This document shows, one piece after another, positions 1-6,245 of a stretch of DNA of 11,103 bases. Numbering within the stretch: the first letter of the stretch is position 1; every line of letters begins with the position of its first letter. The stretch is from CG03 sp034660675 (lineage in GTDB: Bacteria; CG03), in the NCBI GenBank assembly GCA_034660675.1, contig JAYEJT010000111.1:1-11103 (forward strand), read 5' to 3'. The notes beneath the pieces were generated by a model, which made no database searches, was not told the DNA's origin, and saw only the letters and a list, made by a program, of their open reading frames with translations. Position numbers and translations under genes: made by a program.

Positions 1-1
1 T

Positions 2-1801
2 GAAAGCACCACGAGCTGGGTAAACGGTAAAGCCCGCTGTTACGCTATAGGCGAGAATGCCGATGAGATAGTCACAGGCAGAGGGACAAAAGACAGCGAG
101 TTTCCCACGGATTACAGCGCGCCTCCGGCCGATGGCGATTCAAATGATGATCCCAAGGTGGATAATTATTCGCCTCTCTGGCACAATCCGTCCGATCCGC
201 TTATGCCGGGTTACGCGTTAAAAAATTATATGACTCCGGAAAACGATATAAACCGCGTGGGTCTGGATGATCAAACGCTTGACACCGGCGCCGCGGGAGA
301 TTACACGACATCTTCTGGAGGGGACGCCAATATTGACATTTATTACGGTGAGGATCCCGGAATATATATGAGAACGGCATACAATGACCTCGGCACCGGA
401 GCGACAGCTGGTTCTGAATGCAGTGTTATGATGTCCTACAACGGTTTTGTTTCTGTGGTGCCCGTGGCGCTGTCATATGCGGTACATCTGACAACAGCAA
501 TGAGCCCTTACGAGCTGAAATACAGTTTTGCCAAAGCCCTTGAATCCAGCGAAGTGAAGAATATGCCGGAAAACGCGGAGATAGAATATTACTTTAAACT
601 CGTACAGGGCGGTTCTTCTGAAAATTATCTCTGTAAATCGGCGGCGGGTTCGCAGGTTGTTGCTTCGGAAGCGGCTGCTCAGGCGAGCCCTTTTTCATAC
701 CATGTTCTGCAGGACGATTACACGAGGCCTTTTGTGTGGGATCCGCCAAAGCCATATGCTCTTGCCGGCGACAGCGAAACTCTTTGCGGCCGTAGTGTCG
801 GTTATATAATGGTGGAGATAGGCCTTGGCGACACCGCCGATGGCTGTATAATACCGCCAACCGGCGGCACTGAACTTGGGCCGTTCAAGACATGGCCCGG
901 CGGCTGGGCAGACGCCGTCGCAAACGGTTATGATGAATATCTTCAGGGAGATGCTGATCCTACAACGGGGTACGCGCCCTTTAACACGGGATGTGGCGGC
1001 GATCTCAGTGAGTTGCATGATCATTATTTCGGTAATAATGTTGACGCTGTTAATGTTTCAACCATAACGGTGGACAGCGGCGTTGTTTCAAGCGGAGATG
1101 ACAATATTATTTATGCTCTTTCTAAGAGGTGGGCTCATCAGACGCTTTGCTATTTTGCTTATATGGAAGACCCCGATGAATGTACCATTCCCGGAATCAG
1201 GAATTCACGGCAGCTCTTCCACATAGAAAATGTGGACGGGGCGGGTACAACTCAGAATGTTGACGGTGACGAAACCGATTCCGGATCAACAATAAGCGGC
1301 GTGGCTGTTATGGCGCCGAAAACAGCCGGAGTGAATGGCAACTGTCAGTGGTACGCAAGGATTCCTGTGCCGCCGGATGTTGAAAAAGTGCCGTATCTCT
1401 ATTACAGGATATGGGCCTGTAACGGTGATGCCGATCCGCAGGCGCGTTACACCGAGAGAGGCGGCGGCGGCGCCTGTATCCCCGGCTCAAACACGGGTAA
1501 GACCGGAATATCAGGCGGTTCATTAATTGATGACCCGTATCTTAACGCATATCCCTTAGCGGGAGGAGGCAGCCCCGGGAAAGCGGGAGGAAGATACCGC
1601 GACCACGATTACGGATGGGTGACGAGGTCTCTGTTCGCCGGCAAAGTGGCCAAGCCCGCGCAGGTGAAGATAAAAGCTATTGTGAATTACAAAAACACGC
1701 AGCGCCAGGTGACGGCCTTTATGAAGATAGATAACGCGACAAGAAAGCCGGCCGGCATACTTTCCATACAGGTCAACACACCCAAGATGTCCGGCGATTA
1801 G
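2..1801 (+). CDS. Large exported-type protein of the minor-pilin cluster, 5' end missing
   Basis: The reading frame is open from the left window edge, so the N-terminus and start codon lie outside; about 599 residues are visible. I do not recognise a family. The protein is rich in Gly, Asp, Ser, Thr and aromatic residues and has roughly a dozen scattered cysteines, as in disulfide-bonded exported proteins. No membrane helix is visible in this part. The last ~70 residues (a VKIKAIVNY...RQVTAFMKI stretch) alternate like beta strands and resemble the C-terminal strands of many minor pilins. Two prepilin-type proteins and a PilX-like protein follow directly on the same strand, so I infer a pilus- or pseudopilus-associated surface protein, perhaps a large minor pilin or tip protein. 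A prepilin leader at the missing N-terminus would support that. An internal GTG near position 158 is not a credible start because the frame continues upstream with similar composition. Function is unproven. Confidence 0.8.
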   Translation, partial: ESTTSWVNGKARCYAIGENADEIVTGRGTKDSEFPTDYSAPPADGDSNDDPKVDNYSPLWHNPSDPLMPGYALKNYMTPENDINRVGLDDQTLDTGAAGDYTTSSGGDANIDIYYGEDPGIYMRTAYNDLGTGATAGSECSVMMSYNGFVSVVPVALSYAVHLTTAMSPYELKYSFAKALESSEVKNMPENAEIEYYFKLVQGGSSENYLCKSAAGSQVVASEAAAQASPFSYHVLQDDYTRPFVWDPPKPYALAGDSETLCGRSVGYIMVEIGLGDTADGCIIPPTGGTELGPFKTWPGGWADAVANGYDEYLQGDADPTTGYAPFNTGCGGDLSELHDHYFGNNVDAVNVSTITVDSGVVSSGDDNIIYALSKRWAHQTLCYFAYMEDPDECTIPGIRNSRQLFHIENVDGAGTTQNVDGDETDSGSTISGVAVMAPKTAGVNGNCQWYARIPVPPDVEKVPYLYYRIWACNGDADPQARYTERGGGGACIPGSNTGKTGISGGSLIDDPYLNAYPLAGGGSPGKAGGRYRDHDYGWVTRSLFAGKVAKPAQVKIKAIVNYKNTQRQVTAFMKIDNATRKPAGILSIQVNTPKMSGD

Positions 1802-1850
1802 ACCAAGGCGGTTTTTGTTGTTGTGGAAAATGGCCGGATAATTTGGTAAA

Positions 1851-2438
1851 ATGAATGTTATGAAAAATAACAAAAAAGGCGTCACTCTTATTGAGCTGAT
1901 GATAACGGTATCAGTAATACTGATAGCTCTTGTGCCTTTGTTGAAGCTTTTTATCAACGCCAACAGGGGAAATCAGCATCTTACGCAGGTGACTGTGGCC
2001 GAAAATCTCATACAGCAGACTTTTGATGAAATAAGCCGTCAGAAATGGGACGAGGAGTGTTCTTCTCCCGGCGAGCATATAACAACAGGCAGCGCTTCAA
2101 GTCCGCCGGCGACTGAAGATGACCCGTGGACAGTTGATACAGCAGAAAGCTCCGGAGACAAGACAACTTTTGATGATATGGATGATTATTCCACTGTTGT
2201 TAACGCGACTCCGCAGGATTTGTCTGGAAAAATTATACCGGGTTACGAAGCCTTTAAAATTACCATTGAAGTATCTTACGTTACAAATCCCAAAGACGGG
2301 CCTCCCGCATTCAGCGGCACCAAAACTGATTTTAAGAGAATTACCGTTTCTGTTACATGGAAAGGCGGCGGTGCCGAGAGTGCAACGGTGAAGGAAAAAA
2401 CGCGCATATTCTACAACGGCGTGAGTTACAGGATGTGA
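1851..2438 (+). CDS. Prepilin-type minor pilin, PilV/GspI/MshD-like
   Basis: A 195-residue protein with a class III (prepilin) signal. A short basic leader ending KKG is followed by VTLIEL, with Glu at mature position +5, and then a hydrophobic helix to about residue 33. PilD-type peptidase would cut after Gly10 and methylate the new N-terminus. The globular part contains FDDMDDY near residues 107-113, like the FDDVDDY motif I know from MshD/PilV-type pilins. It ends in strands (ITVSVTW...KTRIFYN) typical of GspI/PilV. I infer a minor pilin that helps prime a type IV pilus or type II secretion pseudopilus at the inner membrane. The start is either ATG 1851 or ATG 1860; the latter gives a 7-residue leader, and neither has a strong ribosome binding site. 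The stop overlaps the next start (TGATG). A weak TTGTTG-N18-TAATTT promoter-like pair lies in the 49-base gap upstream. Confidence 0.85.
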   Translation: MNVMKNNKKGVTLIELMITVSVILIALVPLLKLFINANRGNQHLTQVTVAENLIQQTFDEISRQKWDEECSSPGEHITTGSASSPPATEDDPWTVDTAESSGDKTTFDDMDDYSTVVNATPQDLSGKIIPGYEAFKITIEVSYVTNPKDGPPAFSGTKTDFKRITVSVTWKGGGAESATVKEKTRIFYNGVSYRM

Positions 2439-3538
2439 TGAAAAGACAAAGGGTAAAAACAGGGGGCAAGGGCTTCACTCTTGTGGAGATGATGATAACC
2501 ATGGCTATCCTTGCCATCATTTTTATCCCGCTTGTGAAAATAATGATGTCCGCCACAAAGACATGGTGGTTTGCCCGTGCCAAAATGACCATAGAGCAGG
2601 ACGGCAGGGATGCCCTGTCTTTTATGAACAAGGAGTTTCAGGGCGCTTACAGATTTTCCATGGGGAATCTTCTTTATAATGCCGGTTTTGAGGGATATGA
2701 GCTGGATATGTATGATAGGCCGCAGCCGTCTCTCTGGCCGTCGGCTGACTATGGCGATGTGTTTTACAACCGTTCGGCTTCCACGGCCATTGTTGCCTCA
2801 GGTTACGCGTCCGTGACACTTGCGGAAGCAAATGTGCTGTATGATTACACCGGCCCGGCCGGGGAGGGTTTTGAGATACTCGCTTCGTCGGGCGGTCCTA
2901 CGGAAGTGATGTTTTCCTTCAAGGCCAAGGCCTCTACGGGAGCTGTTTTTGCGACTGATATAACGGGGAGTGTTAAGCTTTCCGGGGCAGTGAAATTAAG
3001 CACAGGTTCGGCGGTGGGGATATCCTCAACAACATGGCAGGAATTCGTGATTGTCGGTGACCTGGAGCCGGCTGCCAATTATAATGTTGTTTTTAAGACA
3101 ACTAACGGCGGTGTTATCATAGACGAGGTGGCGGTGCGGCCGGTCAGCTCGCTGCTTTATGATTTTGCTATGACGCCGAATGTCACAAGCTATATTTATG
3201 TTTCGCAGACCTCAGGAGGAGCGCCGGGCGAAGCCGAATCAATGTTCAAAATAGGTGAGAGGCAGACTCAAAGCGGCCATTCCATAAAAAGGCTCAACTG
3301 CTACAGCGTTGACTATGTGGCATCTGATTCTGACTGGTCAGTAAAAGCGCGTTTTTATAACGCTTTGGCTGAGAATTTGCGGTATCTTGAATTCAAGCTC
3401 GATTCCGCTGATTTGGTAGCGGACGGAACAGATGCGCCGATTACTATCATACTGCAGATGGGGGCAAGAGTGAAGGGCAGGAAGTACGGTGATCCCACGA
3501 CTTTTACCATAAGGAAGACGATATATCCGAGGAAATAA
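2438..3538 (+). CDS. Prepilin-type minor pilin, GspJ/PilW-like, with inserted jelly-roll-like domain
   Basis: A 366-residue protein. Residues 1-12 form a basic leader ending GGKG, followed by FTLVEMMITM with Glu at +5 and a hydrophobic helix to about residue 37. The helix continues amphipathically to about residue 73. Residues ~77-235 look like an inserted beta-rich domain. It opens with NLLYNAGFE, has SFKAKAS and a TTWQEF stretch in the middle, and closes with IIDEVAVRP, the pattern I associate with CBM4/9-type carbohydrate-binding jelly rolls. The C-terminal ~130 residues, ending TFTIRKTIYPRK, fit the tail of GspJ/PilW pseudopilins. At 366 residues it is much longer than an ordinary GspJ (about 200). 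ATG 2438 is chosen because it overlaps the previous stop, has AGGA four bases upstream, and gives a normal leader; the open frame further upstream only reads over the previous gene. The domain call is by eye. Confidence 0.85.
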   Translation: MKRQRVKTGGKGFTLVEMMITMAILAIIFIPLVKIMMSATKTWWFARAKMTIEQDGRDALSFMNKEFQGAYRFSMGNLLYNAGFEGYELDMYDRPQPSLWPSADYGDVFYNRSASTAIVASGYASVTLAEANVLYDYTGPAGEGFEILASSGGPTEVMFSFKAKASTGAVFATDITGSVKLSGAVKLSTGSAVGISSTTWQEFVIVGDLEPAANYNVVFKTTNGGVIIDEVAVRPVSSLLYDFAMTPNVTSYIYVSQTSGGAPGEAESMFKIGERQTQSGHSIKRLNCYSVDYVASDSDWSVKARFYNALAENLRYLEFKLDSADLVADGTDAPITIILQMGARVKGRKYGDPTTFTIRKTIYPRK

Positions 3539-3539
3539 A

Positions 3540-3950
3540 ATGGTTAAAAAAACAAGCGGTACATTGCTGAGTCAAGAGAAAACAATAAAAACTGGAAAAC
3601 GCGCCTGTTCGGGTCAGTCCATCGTGCTGGCTATCATAACCATCACATTCATGGCGGGAATAGGTTACGCGCTGATCATGTGGTCCCGCGCCCAGAGCAG
3701 GCAGGCGGTCCAGAAAGAACAGCACGGCTCGGCCGAAGAAATAGGGAAAGCCTGTGTCGATCAGGCCATTTATGAGATAATGCACGGAATCGGTTCCGGT
3801 TACACATGGGGAGAGGGAGTCGGCGTTGGGTTTGATGATGCGGGTTTTACTGTATCCGGCGATTCGTGGGCGGTGCTGACCGTTCATTTGGCAGACGGCA
3901 GTGAAGTCAACGTGCAGCTGAATCAGATAGGCGAGCTCGTTGAGCCATAG
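3540..3950 (+). CDS. Short membrane-anchored minor pilin-like protein (PilX/GspK-like)
   Basis: A 136-residue protein beginning one base after the previous stop, with GAGGA at 3529-3533, six bases from the ATG. A basic N-terminus precedes GQS and one hydrophobic helix at residues ~27-48. The helix runs into a charged amphipathic segment (RAQSRQAVQKEQ, then EEIGKACVDQAIYEI). This layout, a helix starting after a small-residue turn with a second helix and a small C-terminal domain, matches PilX/GspK N-terminal regions. There is no canonical G-F-T-L-x-E prepilin signature, so processing by prepilin peptidase is uncertain. The order PilV-like, PilW-like, PilX-like is the usual order of minor-pilin operons, which is the main reason for this call. 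Family assignment is an inference from context; the membrane anchor is seen directly. Confidence 0.75.
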   Translation: MVKKTSGTLLSQEKTIKTGKRACSGQSIVLAIITITFMAGIGYALIMWSRAQSRQAVQKEQHGSAEEIGKACVDQAIYEIMHGIGSGYTWGEGVGVGFDDAGFTVSGDSWAVLTVHLADGSEVNVQLNQIGELVEP

Positions 3951-3976
3951 AAAAAGGGGACGTCCACAATATTACG
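3951..3976. repeat. REP-like fragment with GGACGTCC palindrome
   Basis: Directly after the stop codon at 3948-3950 the sequence reads AAAAAGGGGACGTCCACAAT followed by ATTACG. It contains a perfect 8-base palindrome, GGACGTCC, at 3958-3965. The run A(n)-GGGGAC is also present in the inner stem of the 6123-6263 element (AAAACGGGGACGG). I infer a half or remnant of the same class of short interspersed repeats. It does not look like coding sequence or a terminator, since no T-run follows. Confidence 0.4.
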
Positions 3977-3991
3977 AAGGAGAAAGGTAAA

Positions 3992-4831
3992 ATGAAATCA
4001 TATATAACGGGTGTTGTCATAGGGCTGATGCTGACGGCGGGTATTTTTTTCACGGTTAAAAAAATTGTGTCTATTCCGCCCGCCAAACAGGACAGCGCCG
4101 CGATAGAGATGACGAGAAAGGCCATAGATTTTGAAAAAGCCGGCAACACAAAAGCCGCGGTAAAAATGTACAGGAAAATAGTGAAGAGATGCCCCTCATC
4201 CGGCTGGGCTGAAATCTCTCTTTACAAGGTCTTTGAAATATACGACAGGACGGATAAAAAAAAGATGGTCAAAACGGCTGACTGGTATCTGAAAAAATTT
4301 CCGGGGAAGCGCGGCAGCGAGATATCCTGCAGGGTGGGGGAACACTATCTTTATGCGGGCAGGGAGCCCGAAAGAGCGAAAAAGCTTTTTGTTCACGCCG
4401 TGAACCTGGCCACTTCCCCCCAATGGACCATCCGCGCGCGGGAGAGGCTGGCGGATTTTTATTACAGGCAGAAAGATTATGACAAGCTGATAGAAATGAA
4501 CAATCATGTTATGGACAAGCTCGGGGATAAGGCGGATTCTGACCGTTACAGAATCCTTAATTTAAAAGCTTACTGGCGCCAGGGCCGGCAGAAAGAGGCG
4601 TATGCCGAGGCCAGGAAAATAAAAAACAGCCGGCAGCCCCTTGTAAAAAATGAAATACTTTACTGGAAAGTTCTTTCCAAATTTGAAAGCAAAAACGCGG
4701 CGGCTCTGATGCACCTGGGGGATGCTTACAGGCGCATGGGATTCAAAGGCAAAGCGAGGGATTACTGGCGCGACGCCGCGAAAATAGCACCCAAAAACAC
4801 GGAGATCAGAAAACGGTTAAAAACTAAATGA
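3992..4831 (+). CDS. Membrane-anchored TPR protein
   Basis: A 279-residue protein with one N-terminal hydrophobic helix (residues ~5-22) followed by a short basic segment, so it is probably anchored in the inner membrane or exported to the periplasm. The rest is helical with tetratricopeptide character. A first unit is visible around residues 40-73 (FEKAGNTKAAVKMYRKIVKRCP). Further helix pairs follow around YADWYL-like, ERAKKLF and RLADFYYRQKDY segments. A clear final unit lies near residues 236-270 (LMHLGDAYRRMGFKGKARDYW). TPR arrays act as protein-binding scaffolds; the partner cannot be told from sequence. The ribosome binding site AAGGAG at 3977-3982 supports ATG 3992. The stop overlaps the next gene's ATG by four bases (ATGA), so the two TPR genes are probably translationally coupled. 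BamD/YbgF-type envelope roles are possible but not shown. Confidence 0.85.
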   Translation: MKSYITGVVIGLMLTAGIFFTVKKIVSIPPAKQDSAAIEMTRKAIDFEKAGNTKAAVKMYRKIVKRCPSSGWAEISLYKVFEIYDRTDKKKMVKTADWYLKKFPGKRGSEISCRVGEHYLYAGREPERAKKLFVHAVNLATSPQWTIRARERLADFYYRQKDYDKLIEMNNHVMDKLGDKADSDRYRILNLKAYWRQGRQKEAYAEARKIKNSRQPLVKNEILYWKVLSKFESKNAAALMHLGDAYRRMGFKGKARDYWRDAAKIAPKNTEIRKRLKTK

Positions 4832-5379
4832 CGACAAAAGGCTTTTTTGCGCTTCTGAAAACAGCGGCCGTGCGGAAGAAACATTTTTTTTTTACAACAA
4901 CACTGCTTGTTCTGTTTATAGCCGTTGTTCTCGTCGTTAAAAAATATCCGTCTTTTAAGCGGGCCCGGTCGCTGCGGGGTCTTTCCGCCGGAAGGGCAGG
5001 AGCTGCCGGAGAGAAAGCGGGTCTTACAAACATAAAAAAAACTGTTAAAGAAAAAAAATATCTTGAAAGTGAGAAACTTTTAAGGAATTTTTTGGAAGCC
5101 AAACACAGCAAAGAGGAAAAGTATGAGGCGAGATTTACGCTGGGATATGTGTATCTTTCGCTGGGCCGGTGGAAGAGAGCGTTTCAGGAATTCAAACTTG
5201 TGTCCACGGCATCGCCTCCGCACAAAAGAAGTCCTGACGCCACTTATATGGCCGCCGAACTGCTGGACCGGAAATTTGCCGACAGGGAAAAAGCAATGAA
5301 GTATTACAGGAAATATGTGCAGATGTGGCCGCACGGCAGGCTTGCCCGCCGCGCGGTTAAAAAAATAGTGAGGGATTAA
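4828..5379 (+). CDS. Small membrane-anchored TPR protein
   Basis: A 183-residue protein. A basic N-terminus (RKKH) precedes a strong hydrophobic helix at residues ~19-37, then a basic linker. From about residue 68 onward there are two or three TPR-like helix pairs: YLESEKLLRNFLEAKH, then ARFTLGYVYLSLGRWKRAFQEF, then DREKAMKYYRKYVQMWP. The last fits the consensus for an outer-membrane-lipoprotein/BamD-style TPR. It is coupled to the previous TPR gene by an ATGA overlap and lies one base before surE. The pair may form one scaffold complex, but no partner can be named. The coding sequence includes a T10 run at 4884-4893 (His-Phe-Phe-Phe) and two A8 runs at 5034-5041 and 5051-5058. Confidence 0.8.
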   Translation: MTTKGFFALLKTAAVRKKHFFFTTTLLVLFIAVVLVVKKYPSFKRARSLRGLSAGRAGAAGEKAGLTNIKKTVKEKKYLESEKLLRNFLEAKHSKEEKYEARFTLGYVYLSLGRWKRAFQEFKLVSTASPPHKRSPDATYMAAELLDRKFADREKAMKYYRKYVQMWPHGRLARRAVKKIVRD

Positions 5380-5380
5380 A

Positions 5381-6154
5381 ATGAAAAAAGGCAAAAAACT
5401 TAACATACTGGTCACAAATGACGACGGGATATTGTCGGAGGGTTCGCTGCCGCTTATAGAGGCTCTTTCTGAATTCGGCCGCGTGGTCGCGGTGCTTCCC
5501 GACAGAATGAGAAGCGCGTGTTCTCATTCCATATCGCTGCACAAGGCTCTGCGACTTAGAAAAATCAGAAAAGATGTGTATGTTTCCGACGGTACGCCGG
5601 TTGACTGCGTGAGGCTGGGAATCCTGCGTGTTTTTAAAGACAATGTTGACTTTGTGATTTCCGGTATTAACGCCGGGCCGAATCTGGGGGATGACCTCAA
5701 TTATTCCGGCACCGTTGCGGCGGCCCGCGAAGCGGCTTTTATGGGCGCCAGATCCGCCGGTGTGTCTCTTGTTCTTAAAAAAAGGCATGATTTCGGAGCG
5801 GCCACGGAAGTGCTGAGGAAAATTTTTCCGCAGCTGTTGAGGACGAAATTATCAGGGGGTTCTTTTTTTAATATAAATATTCCCGACATCGCGCCCGGAC
5901 AATTAAAGGGCGTAAAAATTGTGCGGCAGGGAAAAAGAATTTATGACAGAGCGGCGATTAAGAGGATAGATCCGAGGGGGGATAATTACTACTGGCTCTC
6001 CGGGGAAAAGCTTGAGGGCTTTATGATAAAAGGTACGGATATTGAGGCCCTTGAAAACAATTATGTCACTGTTATGCCCGTGACGCTGGATCACACGTCT
6101 TACGCCGACTTAAAAGCGTTGCGGGGTCAGGTCTTGACATTGGACAAAATATGA
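5381..6154 (+). CDS. surE: 5'/3'-nucleotidase SurE
   Basis: A 257-residue metal-dependent nucleoside monophosphate phosphatase of the SurE family, expected in the cytoplasm. The family motifs are all present. TNDDG at residues 12-16 holds the metal-binding pair Asp14-Asp15. RSACSHSIS begins at 44, with Ser45 matching E. coli Ser39. SGINAGPNLGDDLNYSGT begins at 94, with Asn97 matching E. coli Asn92. GTPVDCVRLG lies between them. The length fits the family (about 250). GAGGG at 5370-5374 is six bases from the ATG, and the gene starts one base after the TPR gene, so co-translation is likely. The last nine or ten residues (GQVLTLDKI and stop) are encoded by the left arm of the 6123-6263 inverted repeat plus a few bases beyond it. 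The native C-terminus has therefore been replaced or extended by repeat-derived sequence. Confidence 0.96.
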   Translation: MKKGKKLNILVTNDDGILSEGSLPLIEALSEFGRVVAVLPDRMRSACSHSISLHKALRLRKIRKDVYVSDGTPVDCVRLGILRVFKDNVDFVISGINAGPNLGDDLNYSGTVAAAREAAFMGARSAGVSLVLKKRHDFGAATEVLRKIFPQLLRTKLSGGSFFNINIPDIAPGQLKGVKIVRQGKRIYDRAAIKRIDPRGDNYYWLSGEKLEGFMIKGTDIEALENNYVTVMPVTLDHTSYADLKALRGQVLTLDKI

Positions 6155-6163
6155 ATTGTTTCG

Positions 6164-6183
6164 GAAAACGGGGGAAAACGGGG
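6164..6183 (+). repeat. Perfect 10-base tandem duplication inside the element
   Basis: GAAAACGGGG occurs twice head to tail (6164-6173 and 6174-6183). The second copy is part of the inner stem and pairs with CCCCGTTTTC at 6229-6238. The first copy has no partner, which accounts for part of the left-right asymmetry of the palindrome. Confidence 0.85.
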
Positions 6184-6238
6184 ACGGTTCTGGTTTTGTA
6201 ATGAGAATGAGGTGAAAACCAGAACCGTCCCCGTTTTC
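6174..6238. repeat. Inner hairpin of the junction element
   Basis: A 24-base stem without mismatches (6174-6197 with 6215-6238) closes a 17-base loop. The arms read GAAAACGGGGACGG...TGGTTTT and the reverse complement. It would be very stable in RNA or single-stranded DNA. Its GGGGACG core is shared with the short repeat at 3951-3976. Confidence 0.85.
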
Positions 6239-6245
6239 GTGTCCA

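Noticed and set aside
1556..1963. Minus-strand open frame of 135 residues
   Set aside because: It lies opposite the end of the large exported-type gene and the start of the PilV-like gene, crosses both, and has no recognisable motif; the + strand frames carry clear prepilin features.
2119..2391. A 90-residue + strand open frame within the PilV-like gene
   Set aside because: It is an out-of-frame shadow of the PilV-like coding sequence with no own signals.
2357..2437. Upstream extension of the GspJ-like gene to 2357
   Set aside because: It would put 27 extra residues, read over the previous gene, before the prepilin leader; ATG 2438 overlaps the stop and gives a normal leader.
5357..5788. 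Minus-strand open frame of 143 residues opposite surE
   Set aside because: Antisense to the SurE catalytic core, with no plausible ribosome binding site or motif.
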